From Prado023 sp963714995 (GTDB lineage Bacteria; Actinomycetota; Actinomycetes; S36-B12; CAIYMF01), in the NCBI GenBank assembly GCA_963714995.1, contig CAVQQP010000019.1, forward strand, positions 496,001 through 560,000: 64,000 nucleotides of DNA. Direction: 5' to 3'. The notes beneath the pieces were generated by a model. It ran no database searches. It had not been told where the DNA came from and saw only the letters and a program-made list of their open reading frames with translations. This document shows, piece by piece, positions 1-9,347 of this stretch (the first letter of the stretch is position 1; the number at the start of each line of letters is the position of its first letter). Made by a program: the position numbers and the translations under genes.

Positions 1-822
1 GGCCTCGACGGGCTGATCGTGATCGGCGGTGGGGGCACCGCGAAGAACGCCCTGCGGCTGCAGGCTGCGGGGCTCAACGTCCTGACGCTGCCCAAGACGA
101 TCGACAACGACATCTACGGCACGGACACCAGCTTCGGCTTCGCCACCGCCACCGAGATCGCCACCGAGGCGATCGACCGGGTGCACAGCACGGCGCACAG
201 CCACCACCGGATCATCCTCACCGAGGTCATGGGTCACCGGGCCGGATGGCTCACATTGGCCTCCGGGCTGGCCGGTGGCGCGGACGTCATCCTGATCCCT
301 GAGATCCCCTACTCGGTCGAGAGGATCGCCGAGACCATCCGCGCGCGCACCGCACGGGGCAGCTCGTTCAGCGTGGTCGCGGTGGCTGAGGGGGCCCGCG
401 ACGCCGATGACACTGCCGACTACGAGGCGGCCCGGCTGCTGGTGAAGGCAGCCAAGACCTCCGAGGCCTCGAGGGCAGCCAGGGCCCACCTGGCCCACGT
501 GGAGGACTCCCAGCGCGAGCACACCTTCCGGCTGGCCCGCGAGCTCGAGGCGGCCACCGGCCTGGAGACGCGCGTGACGATCCTGGGCTACGTCCAGCGC
601 GGCGGGGCCCCGTGCGCCGCGGACCGGATCCTGGCCACCCGCCTCGGCGCGGCGGCGGCCGACCTCGTCGCCCGGGGCGAGTACGGCTGCATGGTCGCAG
701 CGCGCGGTGACGGCACCGAGGCCGTGCCCCTGACCGAGGTCGCCGGCAAGGTCAAGCTCGTGCCCCCGGACCACGACTGGGTCGCCGCCGCCCGCAAGGT
801 GGGCACGGGGCTCGGCGACTGA
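1..822 (+). CDS. pfkA: 6-phosphofructokinase, C-terminal part (5' truncated by window edge)
   Basis: The frame is open from base 1, so the true start lies upstream. Phosphorylates fructose-6-phosphate in glycolysis, in the cytosol. Visible family motifs: the nucleotide/phosphoryl-donor loop IGGGGT, the catalytic PKTIDND segment (Asp base and a Lys after Pro), the substrate loop TEVMGHRAGW, and GYVQRGG. A Lys in PKTIDND is typical of group III and PPi-type enzymes, whereas Gly at the second variable loop position suits ATP use; the usual acidic residue of the loop (GGDGS or GGEGT) is Gly here. The donor (ATP or PPi) is therefore uncertain. Family call is firm. Confidence 0.93.
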   Translation, partial: GLDGLIVIGGGGTAKNALRLQAAGLNVLTLPKTIDNDIYGTDTSFGFATATEIATEAIDRVHSTAHSHHRIILTEVMGHRAGWLTLASGLAGGADVILIPEIPYSVERIAETIRARTARGSSFSVVAVAEGARDADDTADYEAARLLVKAAKTSEASRAARAHLAHVEDSQREHTFRLARELEAATGLETRVTILGYVQRGGAPCAADRILATRLGAAAADLVARGEYGCMVAARGDGTEAVPLTEVAGKVKLVPPDHDWVAAARKVGTGLGD

Positions 823-935
823 CGGGAGACAGGCAGGACCTCACGGGCCGCGCCCTCATCGCGCACGGCGGGGACTACGCTCTGCTCACAGGCTCGGATG
901 ACTCCGTGCTCGTCCCCACCCACTGAGGAGCACTC

Positions 936-1355
936 ATGATCACCACACGCACCACCGCGGTCCTCGCCGGGATCGGACTGGCCCTGTCCCTGGCCGCCTG
1001 CTCGTCGTCACCGGATACGGCTGAGGCGAACGCGGCGTACTGCGAGGGCGCCGCAAAGGTGCAGTCCGAGATCACCGAGCTGGAGACCCTGATCCAGGGC
1101 GGCGGCTCGTCGGACGCTGTCAAGACGCAGTGGGGCGCGGTGCAGGCCGCCATCGAGGCGAACTCGGTCCCGCTCTCCCAGCTGGAGGATGCGGCGCAGG
1201 AGGACATCGCGGCGGCCTACGACACGTTCACGGCCTCAGTCGAGGCGATTCCCAGCGACGCTGCACCGAGCGAGGCAGCGCCCCAGTACCAGGCCGCGAT
1301 CGACGCGTTGACCACCGACATCGAGGCGGTCGCGGCAGAGGTCGGCTGCTCCTAG
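936..1355 (+). CDS. small secreted lipoprotein, function unknown
   Basis: A 139-residue protein with a lipoprotein signal: short basic N-terminus (MITTRTT), hydrophobic core, lipobox LAAC with the lipidated Cys near residue 22, then a Ser-rich linker. The mature part is Ala/Glu-rich and probably helical, with one Cys early (AYCEG) and one at the extreme C-terminus (VGCS) that could form a disulfide. A GAGGAG-like ribosome site sits just before the ATG. It stands alone between phosphofructokinase and a beta-glucosidase on the same strand. I do not recognise a family. Confidence 0.8.
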   Translation: MITTRTTAVLAGIGLALSLAACSSSPDTAEANAAYCEGAAKVQSEITELETLIQGGGSSDAVKTQWGAVQAAIEANSVPLSQLEDAAQEDIAAAYDTFTASVEAIPSDAAPSEAAPQYQAAIDALTTDIEAVAAEVGCS

Positions 1356-1421
1356 CCGCCGGTCCGGTCACCATCGTCCGGGCGGCCTGTCCGCCATGCT
1401 CGGCCAGCGAAGGAGCCCACC

Positions 1422-3710
1422 GTGACCGTCGTCCTGCCCTACCGGGATGCCTCGCTTCCCACCGAGGAACGGGTCGAGGACCTGCTGGGTCGCATGACCC
1501 TGCCCGAGAAGGTCGGGCAGATGCTGCAGCTCAACGCCCAGGGCGACCTCGACGACATCGTCTCTGCCACGCTCGCGGGCTCGATCCTGCACGCCTCCCC
1601 CGAGGCGATGGTCCGCGCGATCGACCTGGCGGCCCGGACCCGTCTGGGCATCCCGCTGCTGACAGCAGATGACGCGATCCACGGGCACTCCTTCTGGCCG
1701 GGGGCGACGATCTTCCCCACACAGCTGGCGATGGCGTGCTCCTGGGACCCCGAGCTGGTCGAGCGCATGGCCCGGGCGACCGCCGTCGAGGTGTCCGCGA
1801 CCGGGCTGCACTGGACGTTCTCCCCCGTGCTGTGCATCGCGCGGGACCTGCGCTGGGGACGCGTCGGGGAGACCTTCGGGGAGGACCCGTACCTCATCGG
1901 GGAGCTCGGGGCAGCGATGGTGCGCGGCTATCAGGGCGCGGGCCTGGACGACCCCACTGCGGTGCTGGCGTGCGCCAAGCACTTCGCCGGGTACTCCGAG
2001 ACCCAGGGCGGGCGGGACGCCAGCGAGGCCGACATCAGCCCACGGAAGCTGCGCTCGTGGTTCCTGCCCCCGTTCGAGCGCGTGGCCCGCGCGGGGTGCC
2101 GGACGTTCATGCTCGGCTACCAGGCGATGGATGGCATCCCGATCACCGCGAACCGGTGGCTGCTCAACGACGTGCTCAAGGGCGAGTGGGGCTTCACCGG
2201 GATGCTGGTGACCGACTGGGACGACGTCGGGCGCATGGTCTGGGAGCAGAAGGTGTGCGCCGACTACGTGGAGGCCTCCGCGGTTGCCGTGAAGGCGGGC
2301 AACGACCTGGTGATGACCACGCCGCAGTTCTTCGCCGGCGCCCAGGACGCCGTCGCGCAGGGGCGGCTGGCCGAGTCCGAGATCGACGCCGCTGTCCGCA
2401 GGATCCTTCGGGTGAAGTTCGAGCTGGGCCTGTTCGAGGATCCGCGACCCCCCGCGGACCCGGCACGGCGGGCCGAGGTGATCGGCTGCGCGGAGCACGC
2501 AGCGCTCAACCTCGAGGTGGCCCGGCGCTCCCTGGTCCTGCTGCGCAACGACGGGACGCTGCCGCTGGCAGGTGGGATGACGGCTGGTCCCGACGGTCGG
2601 GCGCTCGCCTCGGGCCCGGCCCGGACGATCGCGGTCCTCGGTCCCAACGCCGACGATCCTGAGGCGGTGCTCGGGGACTGGGCCGGTGACTCCGGCCAGA
2701 TCGACTGGATGCCCGATGGTCATCCGCGCGAGATGGTGCAGACCGTCCTCGACGGGTTCCGCGCGGTGGCCCCCGACGGCTGGGAGGTCACCTACGCCCG
2801 AGGGGCCGACATCCAGGTGCTCGTGCCCGACCCCGCCGGACCGACGTGGCACGACGGTGGTCCGCGTGGCCCGGTCTTCTCGCCCGCCCCGGTCGACCCG
2901 GACCTGCTGGCCGAGGCCGTCGCCGCGGCGGAGTCTGCGGACTACGCGGTGGTCGTCGTCGGTGACACGGTCGCCCTGACCGGCGAGACCCGCTCGACGG
3001 CCACCCTCGAGCTGCAGGGCGGGCAGGTGGCCCTCCTCGATGCCCTCGCGGCCACCGGCACGCCGCTGGTCGTGGTGCTCGTGCACTCGAAGCCGGCGGC
3101 GCTTCCCCCGTCGGCGATGGGCGCGGCGGCGATCATCGAGGCGTTCAACCCCGGGATGCGCGGCGGCCAGGCGGTCGCCGAGCTGGTCCTCGGCCTGATC
3201 GAGCCCACCGGGCGCATGCCGCTGTCCGTCCCGCGGCACGTGGGACAGCAGCCGGTGTACTACAACCAGATCCGGGGCCAGCACGGGGAGCGCTATGCCG
3301 ACCTCACCCAGGAGCCGCTCTTCGCGTTCGGCGAGGGCTTGAGCTACTCGACGGTCGAGTACTCCAACCTCGTGGTGCAGGACGCAGCGCTGCCCATGGA
3401 CGGGGTCGTGCGGGCCCTGGTGAGGATGACCAACACCGGGACCCGACCCGCCCTGGAGACGGTCCAGGCCTACATCAGCGACCTGGTGACCAGCGTCACC
3501 TGGGCCGAGAAGGAGCTCAAGGCCTGGCGCCAGGTCCAGGTGCCGCCCGGGGAATCGGTCACTGTGACGATCGAGGTGCCCGCGGAGGCCTGCTCGCTGG
3601 TCACCGCGGACGGCCGGCGGGTGGTCGAGCCCGGTGAGTTCGAGCTCCTCGTCGGTCCCAGCTCACGGGCCAGCGACCTGCTCCGGGCGAGGTTCAGGCT
3701 CCTGGGCTGA
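1422..3710 (+). CDS. bglX: glycoside hydrolase family 3 beta-glucosidase, BglX-like
   Basis: 762 residues, the usual length of BglX-type enzymes. The N-terminal TIM barrel carries the substrate-binding KHFAGYSETQ segment and the catalytic aspartate in VTDWDD; a middle alpha/beta sandwich domain follows (from about residue 370) and a C-terminal fibronectin-III-like domain (about 640-755, with NTGTRPALETVQAY and PGEFELLVG). It would release terminal glucose or related sugars from beta-linked oligosaccharides. No signal peptide is seen, so it is probably cytosolic and works on imported oligosaccharides. GTG start chosen because AAGGAG precedes it by 7 bases. The 3' end overlaps the convergent metal-transporter permease by 17 bases. 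Confidence 0.93.
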   Translation: MTVVLPYRDASLPTEERVEDLLGRMTLPEKVGQMLQLNAQGDLDDIVSATLAGSILHASPEAMVRAIDLAARTRLGIPLLTADDAIHGHSFWPGATIFPTQLAMACSWDPELVERMARATAVEVSATGLHWTFSPVLCIARDLRWGRVGETFGEDPYLIGELGAAMVRGYQGAGLDDPTAVLACAKHFAGYSETQGGRDASEADISPRKLRSWFLPPFERVARAGCRTFMLGYQAMDGIPITANRWLLNDVLKGEWGFTGMLVTDWDDVGRMVWEQKVCADYVEASAVAVKAGNDLVMTTPQFFAGAQDAVAQGRLAESEIDAAVRRILRVKFELGLFEDPRPPADPARRAEVIGCAEHAALNLEVARRSLVLLRNDGTLPLAGGMTAGPDGRALASGPARTIAVLGPNADDPEAVLGDWAGDSGQIDWMPDGHPREMVQTVLDGFRAVAPDGWEVTYARGADIQVLVPDPAGPTWHDGGPRGPVFSPAPVDPDLLAEAVAAAESADYAVVVVGDTVALTGETRSTATLELQGGQVALLDALAATGTPLVVVLVHSKPAALPPSAMGAAAIIEAFNPGMRGGQAVAELVLGLIEPTGRMPLSVPRHVGQQPVYYNQIRGQHGERYADLTQEPLFAFGEGLSYSTVEYSNLVVQDAALPMDGVVRALVRMTNTGTRPALETVQAYISDLVTSVTWAEKELKAWRQVQVPPGESVTVTIEVPAEACSLVTADGRRVVEPGEFELLVGPSSRASDLLRARFRLLG

Positions 3711-4587
3711 GCACCACGCCCGGCACTGGGGCCGGTCCGACCGGTTCGCGCGCCTCCCGGCGGCGCAGCGCCGGCCCGAGGCCGAGGGCGATCAGGAACC
3801 CGGTCGCCGCGATCAGCACGATCATGGTCCCGCTGGGCACGTTGGCGTAGTACGAGGCGTACATGCCCAGCGCCCCGCAGGCCGAGCCGATCACCGTGGA
3901 CAGCACGAGCATGCGTCCGAACGACTGGGTCAGCAGCCGAGCCGTCACTGCCGGGATCACCAGCATGGCCGCCACCAGCGTCACGCCGATCACGGTCAGC
4001 GTGGCCAGGATCGCCAGGCTGAGCACGCTGACCAGGATCGCGTCGGTGCGGGCGACGTTCACCCCCGAGGCCTGCGCGACATCCGGGTCGAAGGTGGCGA
4101 ACAGCAGGGCGCGGTACCCCAGGACGACGAGCAGGACTGTCACGACGCTGATGACGGCAAGCGCCCAGAGCTGCCCCTGCGAGATCCCGAGGATGGATCC
4201 GAACAGCGCCGCGTCGAAGCTCGGGCCACGGTTGCCGAACCTCGCCAGCAGGGCGACGCCGAGGGCGAAGGAGGCGGTGGTGACCACGCCGATGGCGGCG
4301 TCGGAGCCGATCCGGTGCCTGCGGGCCACGCTGTTGATCGCCAGGGCCGAGCCCACGCCCCAGACCCCGGCCCCGAGCATGTACCAGCTGGACGCGATCA
4401 GCTGGCTGGCCGCGAACCCGCCGAAGATCGCGTGCGAGAGCCCGTGGCCGATGTAGCTCATCCCGCGCAGCACGATGTAGACCCCGATCAGGCCCAGCAG
4501 TGCCCCGGACATCGTGGCGACCACGATCCCCTTGACGAAGAACGCGTAGGCGAACGGGTCCAGGAGTGCCTGGATCAGGTCAGCCAT
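3694..4587 (-). CDS. znuB: metal ABC transporter permease (ZnuB/MntB family)
   Basis: 297-residue multi-spanning membrane protein of the ABC-3 permease family, with about eight hydrophobic segments and the family region LIGVYIVLRGMSYIGHGLSHA. It forms the membrane channel for import of zinc or manganese. It is the last gene of a three-gene operon and overlaps its ATPase by 8 bases. The substrate (Zn or Mn) cannot be told from the permease. The C-terminal ~15 residues run into the convergent beta-glucosidase gene. Confidence 0.92.
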   Translation of the reverse strand: MADLIQALLDPFAYAFFVKGIVVATMSGALLGLIGVYIVLRGMSYIGHGLSHAIFGGFAASQLIASSWYMLGAGVWGVGSALAINSVARRHRIGSDAAIGVVTTASFALGVALLARFGNRGPSFDAALFGSILGISQGQLWALAVISVVTVLLVVLGYRALLFATFDPDVAQASGVNVARTDAILVSVLSLAILATLTVIGVTLVAAMLVIPAVTARLLTQSFGRMLVLSTVIGSACGALGMYASYYANVPSGTMIVLIAATGFLIALGLGPALRRREAREPVGPAPVPGVVLSPGA

Positions 4588-5443
4588 TGCCGGTCCCCGC
4601 GTGTCCCGCCGCGCTGGCGCCGAGGCCCACCGGCGGGGCAGGGTTCGGGTCCTGCGCGGACAGCGGATCCCGGCCGGAGTCGACGACCACGGGCATGCCC
4701 AGGTGCGTCAGCACGTCCAGCCCGGCACCGAAGGTCGCCTCCAGCACCGGCGCGGTGAGCACCTGGGCGGGTGTTCCCGCGGCGATCACTCGGCGGTTGA
4801 GGCACACCAGGTGGGGCAGGTGCGCGGCCATGCCGTTGAGGTCGTGGGTCGTGAGCACGATCGAGATCCCGGACTCGTTGAGGTCCCCCAGCAGGTGCAG
4901 GACCGCGTGCCGGGTCGTGATGTCCACCCCCGAGGTCGGCTCGTCGAGGAGGAGCAGCTCGGGCTGGCCGGTCAGCGCCCGGGCCAGGAACATCCGCTGC
5001 TGCTGGCCGCCGGAGAGCTCGCGGATGTGGCGCCCGGCGAGGTCGGCGATGCCCAGCCGCTCCAGGGACGCCATCACCTCGGCCCGCTCGGTGGCGGTGG
5101 CCCGGAACCGTGCTCCGCGCTGCGGACGGCCCATCAGCACGCATTCGAAGACCGTCACCGGGAAGTCCCAGTTGATGGTCTCCAGCTGCGGCACGTACGC
5201 CACGCGCAGGCCCGGCCGGCGCTCGAGGGTGCCCTGCCAGAGGTCCTGTCCCGGGCGCTGTCGACGGGGCGGGGTGAGCGCGCCCATGAGCACGCGCAGC
5301 AGCGTGGTCTTGCCGGACCCGGACGGTCCGACGATCCCGGTGAACTGCCCCGGCTCGATCGTCAGGTCGATGTCGGACAGGACAGCGCGACCGTGCTGGT
5401 AGGCGATGCCGAGGCCCGAGGTGCGCAGCAGGGCATCGCTCAT
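4580..5443 (-). CDS. znuC: metal ABC transporter ATP-binding protein
   Basis: 287 residues. Walker A GPSGSGKTT (about residues 39-47), Q-loop, signature LSGGQQQR, Walker B LLLLDEPT and a switch His (TTHD) are all present. It powers the neighbouring permease for Zn/Mn import. The ATG overlaps the stop of the upstream substrate-binding lipoprotein gene (4-base overlap), and the gene overlaps the permease start, so the three are translationally coupled. The sequence GVDITTR after Walker B and the short C-terminal extension are as in ZnuC/MntA-type ATPases. Confidence 0.94.
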   Translation of the reverse strand: MSDALLRTSGLGIAYQHGRAVLSDIDLTIEPGQFTGIVGPSGSGKTTLLRVLMGALTPPRRQRPGQDLWQGTLERRPGLRVAYVPQLETINWDFPVTVFECVLMGRPQRGARFRATATERAEVMASLERLGIADLAGRHIRELSGGQQQRMFLARALTGQPELLLLDEPTSGVDITTRHAVLHLLGDLNESGISIVLTTHDLNGMAAHLPHLVCLNRRVIAAGTPAQVLTAPVLEATFGAGLDVLTHLGMPVVVDSGRDPLSAQDPNPAPPVGLGASAAGHAGTGNG

Positions 5444-6435
5444 TGCGGGTACTCAGCGTTGTCCGGGGCGACGTCCGAGACGTCCAGGGACCTCAGGGTG
5501 GGCGCCTGCCCGCCGAGGCCCTCGATGATGGTCGCGTAGTCGAAGCGCATCAGGCCCAGGAACGAGTGCTCCGGATCACCGGGCTCGCCGGGCAGGTCGT
5601 CGTCACGCAGGTCGTCGATGTAGGTCGCGCCGGTCTCGTTGGCGACCTCCTCCAGGACGGGCGAGGGGAACACCTCGGATCCGAAGACCGCAGAGACGTC
5701 CTCGGCCCGGATCTGGTCGATCAGGGCCGCCACCTCCGACGGGGTCGGCTCGGCGAAGTTGCTGGGCTGGATCGCCCCGACCACGTCCCAGCCGTACCGC
5801 TGGCCGACGTAGGCGTACGCGTCGTGGTAGGTCACGAGCTTGATCCCACCGGGGACGCTGGCCTGGTCGGCCTCGAGGGCATCGGCCAGCGCGGTGGTCC
5901 TGGCGAGGAAGGCCGTGAGGTTGGCCTGGTAGGTCGCGGCGTTGGCCGGGTCGAGCTCGGAGAACTTCTCGGCCATCACCGTGGCGTACTCCCCCGCATG
6001 GACCGGGTCGGTCCACAGGTGCGGGTTGGGCTTGCCCTCCTCCTTCGGGAAGGAGAAGTCGAAGATGTACTCCGACTCCGGCAGCACCGTGGTGCCGACC
6101 TCCACGATCTCGGTGTCGGCGCGCTTGTTGGCCTGGGCGAGCGCCATGGTCGGGTCCTCCAGCTTGAGCCCGTTGACCAGGATCAGGTCCGCATCGCTGA
6201 GCAGTCCGGCGACGCTCGGGTCGGGCTCGAAGGTGTGGCTGTTCGTGCCCTCGGGGACGATGCCCCGGACATCGACGAGGTCCCCGCCGATGTTGGCGGC
6301 GATGGACGTCATCGGCGAGACCGTCGTGGCCACGAGGAGCTTGTCGCCCTGCCCGTCACCCCCGGCGGAGTCCTCCGACTGGCTGCACCCGGCCAGGACC
6401 AGTCCGGCCGCCAGGACGAGTGCGACGAGCCGCAT
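5440..6435 (-). CDS. znuA: metal ABC transporter substrate-binding lipoprotein (cluster 9)
   Basis: 331 residues from the chosen ATG (MRLVALVLAAG), which begins a clean lipoprotein signal ending in VLAGC; an in-frame ATG 45 bases upstream would spoil the signal with a Pro/Arg-rich leader. Metal ligands of the cluster-9 family are visible: NSHTFEP, the NPHLWTDP segment, the Asp in TYHDAYAY, and GSEVFPSP. No long His-rich loop is present; the acidic stretch near the C-terminus (DDLRDDDL) and PEHS may help capture metal. It binds Zn or Mn outside the membrane for the permease and ATPase encoded downstream. Confidence 0.92.
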   Translation of the reverse strand: MRLVALVLAAGLVLAGCSQSEDSAGGDGQGDKLLVATTVSPMTSIAANIGGDLVDVRGIVPEGTNSHTFEPDPSVAGLLSDADLILVNGLKLEDPTMALAQANKRADTEIVEVGTTVLPESEYIFDFSFPKEEGKPNPHLWTDPVHAGEYATVMAEKFSELDPANAATYQANLTAFLARTTALADALEADQASVPGGIKLVTYHDAYAYVGQRYGWDVVGAIQPSNFAEPTPSEVAALIDQIRAEDVSAVFGSEVFPSPVLEEVANETGATYIDDLRDDDLPGEPGDPEHSFLGLMRFDYATIIEGLGGQAPTLRSLDVSDVAPDNAEYPQ

Positions 6436-6481
6436 GCGTGGTCCCCTCCTCGGCCTGCCCGGGTGGCTCGGCCACGGCAAA

Positions 6482-6525
6482 GCCTAGGGTCGGTCCGACG
6501 TTCCTGCAAAAGAGTCGCAGAAACT
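6482..6525 (-). promoter_or_regulatory. candidate promoter with inverted repeat for the metal-uptake operon
   Basis: Reading the minus strand, TTGCAG (6510-6505) and TAGGCT (6487-6482) are 17 bases apart and could be -35/-10 elements for the znuA-like operon. An inverted repeat GTTTCTGC-N9-GCAGGAAC (7 of 8 pairs, 6525-6501) overlaps the -35 box, where a repressor would sit. It does not look like the Zur or DtxR consensus. Both parts are inferred from pattern only. Confidence 0.3.
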
Positions 6526-6540
6526 CTCCCCCCGGCGTGC

Positions 6541-7428
6541 TCAGGTGTTCGAGGCCTGGAAGATGCTCTCGATCGATGCGTCGAGGGCTGCGTCGAACTC
6601 GGCCGGGGTCATCTGGGCGCTCAACCCCTCGGTCAGGGCCCGGGAGAAGCTGGCGACGACGCCGTGGTTGCGGGCCAGGAGCGCGTTGGCCTGCTCCCGG
6701 GTGTAGCCCCCCGACAGCGCGACGACGCGCAGGACGTTGGGATGCTCCACCAGCTCGGCGTAGAAGTCGTCCTGCTCGGGCAACGTGAGCTTGAGCATGA
6801 TGAACTCATCGGCCCCGAGGCGCCCGATCTCGTCCAGCAGCGCCGCCTTGAGCAGGACCTCGGCCTGCTCCTTCTCCGGGCTGTGGATGTCGATCTCCGG
6901 CTCGATGATCGGTACCAGGCCTGCGGCGATGATCCGGCGGCCGACCTCGAACTGCTGGCCCACGACGGCGCCCACCCCTGCCTCGTTGCCCAGCTTGATG
7001 ACCGAGCGCATCTTCGTGCCGAACACCCCATGGCCGATCGCCTTCGCCATGACGGCGTCGAGGTCGGGCATCGGCTTCATGACCTGGGCCCCGTCGGCCT
7101 CCTCGGCCAGGCCCTTGTCCACCTTCAGGAAGGGCACGACGTTCTTCACCTGCCACAGGTACTCCGCAGCGCCCATGCCCATGATCTGGCGGTCCATCGT
7201 CATCTCGAACAGGATCGAGCCGAGGATCCGCTCCCCGGTGAACACCGGACTGGTGATGATCCGCGTGCGCATCTCGTGGATCCGGTCGTACATCTCGGCG
7301 TCGCCGGAGTACTCCGTCTCCGGGACTCCGTAGAGCCGCAGTGCCTTCGGGGTGCTGCCACCGCTCTGGTCCAGTGCCGCGATGAACCCCTGGGCGCTCT
7401 TGATCTTCTCGAACTGCTCGCTGTTCAC
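6541..7428 (-). CDS. fda: fructose-bisphosphate aldolase class I
   Basis: 295 residues from a GTG start (VNSEQFEKIKSAQGF), the usual length of bacterial class I aldolases. Shows FIAALDQSGGS at the N-terminus and the Schiff-base lysine region PIIEPEIDI...LLKAALLDEI / FIMLKLTLPE. Cleaves fructose-1,6-bisphosphate to triose phosphates without metal. GTG at 7428 is chosen because GGAGG lies 10 bases upstream and homologues start at this residue; the open frame continues further up but as low-quality coding sequence. It is transcribed away from the adjacent kinase gene. Confidence 0.94.
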   Translation of the reverse strand: MNSEQFEKIKSAQGFIAALDQSGGSTPKALRLYGVPETEYSGDAEMYDRIHEMRTRIITSPVFTGERILGSILFEMTMDRQIMGMGAAEYLWQVKNVVPFLKVDKGLAEEADGAQVMKPMPDLDAVMAKAIGHGVFGTKMRSVIKLGNEAGVGAVVGQQFEVGRRIIAAGLVPIIEPEIDIHSPEKEQAEVLLKAALLDEIGRLGADEFIMLKLTLPEQDDFYAELVEHPNVLRVVALSGGYTREQANALLARNHGVVASFSRALTEGLSAQMTPAEFDAALDASIESIFQASNT

Positions 7429-7585
7429 GAGTCCACATCCTCCGGTTGCCGTGCTGTCCCACGTCTCGTGGGTCACTTCCGTCCTACGCCGATGCCGGCA
7501 CCCTGTCAAGACGGTCGGACCCGGCCCGCCGGTTGGGGGACGTTGGCCTCTGGCCCGCGACCGCGCAGGCGCGCAGGATCGGGGT

Positions 7586-9084
7586 GTGCAGCGGGCTGCC
7601 GTGGTCGAGACCCACATCTCGGTGCTGTTCTTCGTCGGGGACCGGGTGTACAAGGTGCGCAAGCCGGTCCGGACCCCGTTCCTGGACTTCTCGACCCGGG
7701 AGCTGCGCCTGGCCGACTGCCGACGGGAGGTCCAGCTCAACCGCCGGCTCGCCCCGGACGTGTACCTCGGCGTGCACGATGTGGTCGACGAGAGCGGGGC
7801 CCCCATCGATCACCTCGTCGTGATGCGGCGGCTGCCTGCCGATCGCCGGCTGGCCACCATGATCGCCGATCCCGACTTCGACGAGACCCTCCTCGCAGCC
7901 GTTGCGCGGCGCGTGGCCGCGTTCCATTCCCGCGCCGCACGCGCTCCGGCGATCGACCTTGCGGGCTCGGTCGAGCACCTGACCATGCTCTGGTCCACCA
8001 ACCTCGAGGAGACCGCGCCGTTCACGGGGCGGATCCTCGACGGCGACCTGCTCGACCGTGTCGGCCGACAGGCGCTGGGCTATCTCGACGGCCGACACCC
8101 GCTGCTCGCCCACCGTGTGGCCGAGCGCCGGATCGTCGACGGTCATGGGGACCTGCTCGCGGAGGACATCTTCTGCCTCGACGACGGCCCGCGGATCCTC
8201 GACTGCGTCGAGTTCGACCCGCGGTTCCGCTGGGGTGACGTGCTCTACGACACCAGCTTCCTGGCCATGGACCTCGAGCACCTCGGCCGGCCCGACCTCG
8301 CCAGCCGGTTCCTGGCCGCCTACCGGGAGTTCGCCGGGGAGAGCCACCCCGAATCCCTGGAGCACTGGTACATCGCCTACCGCGCGCTGGTCCGGGCCAA
8401 GATCGCCTGCCTGCTCTCGGACGCCGGCCAGGAGGGTGCTGACCGGGAGGCAGCCGGGTTCCTGTCCCAGGCCGGCCGGCACCTCGACGAGGCCGAGATC
8501 CACCTGGTCCTCGTCGGCGGCCTGCCCGGCACGGGCAAGACCACGCTCGCGCGGGGGCTTGCCGACCACTTCGGCTGGGCTGTGCTGCGCAGCGACGAGG
8601 TGCGCAAGGAGCTGGCCGGCGTCAGCCCCCTCGACCCGGCCGGCGCCGCACCCTTCGAGGGGATCTACTCCCGCTGCCTTCACCACCGGGGTCTACAGCG
8701 AGCTGCTGCACCGGGCAGCGCTGGCCCTGAGCTGGGGCGATTCGGTGGTGCTCGACGCCACCTGGCTCGACCCCGCGCAGCGCGATGCTGCCAGGGCCCT
8801 TGCCCGGACGTGGCACGCGACCCTTCACGAGCTCTGCTGCGATCTGCCCCTCGAGGAGGCGGGGGCCCGGATCCTCGCCCGGGCAGCGGCCGGGGGCGAC
8901 GCCTCCGACGTCACACCCGAGGTGCTCGCCCAGCTGGCGACCGCGGCTCGCGCGCCCTGGGCCGGAGCCACGCTCATCGACACCACCCGGGCGCCCACCG
9001 ACGTCATCGATCACGCCGTCAGCCTTGTCCGGCGGGGTCAGCCGGCCAGCAGCTCCAGCTCGGACGAGCCCGCCGGACAGGTAG
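7586..9084 (+). CDS. two-domain aminoglycoside-phosphotransferase-like / P-loop kinase (Rv2004c-like), frameshifted
   Basis: About 500 residues. N-terminal phosphotransferase-like domain with HGDLLAEDIF and ILDCVEFDPRFRW; C-terminal AAA/zeta-like kinase domain with P-loop GGLPGTGKTT and RSDEVRKEL. The frame breaks near 8676: frame 2 ends in GIYSRC and resumes in frame 3 at FTTGVYSELL; removing one C from the CC there restores the protein. A second over-call at 9069-9071 (CCC) would give the stop at 9082-9084 (ending DEPPDR). Without it the frame runs to 9239. The family is the one of M. tuberculosis Rv2004c (DosR regulon); its substrate is unknown. GTG start by homology to QRAAVVETH. Converges on the small gene at 9038-9347. 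Confidence 0.8.
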
Positions 9085-9347
9085 GCGATCCACGCCGTCG
9101 AGGCACCCTGGGCCTGCCGGGCGGCGAGGTCCGTCCGCCACCGGTCAGCGATCGGTGCGAGGTCCACCTGAGGATCGGCGCGCAGGGCGCGGCGCACCTC
9201 GAGCAGGACGGCCATGCGGCCCTCGAGCTCCTTGGCTGAGGCCATGTGGCCGTCCAGACGACACAGCGCCTGACCCCCGGTGGTGGCGGTGAGGCGGGTA
9301 CCCACCTCGCCGAGCCGCACCTCGAGGCGCTCCATGAGGTCGGTCAC
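9038..9347 (-). CDS. small conserved-looking protein downstream of the four-Cys peptide
   Basis: About 102 residues, starting VTDLMERLEVRLGEVG, Leu/Glu/Arg-rich and probably helical, ending AWIAYLSGG-SSELELLAG if one G of the GGG (plus-strand CCC at 9069-9071) is removed; as sequenced it runs on for another ~140 codons of poor-quality sequence antisense to the kinase. GTG start at 9347 has GGGAGG 8 bases upstream and shares GTGA with the stop of the preceding 39-residue gene, so the two are translationally coupled. I do not recognise the family. The same single-base correction also gives the convergent kinase a clean stop, which supports both calls. Confidence 0.62.

Noticed and set aside
1368..3284. 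A 638-codon minus-strand open frame over the GH3 gene
   Set aside because: Shadow frame of high-GC coding DNA with His/Arg/Gly-rich low-complexity product.
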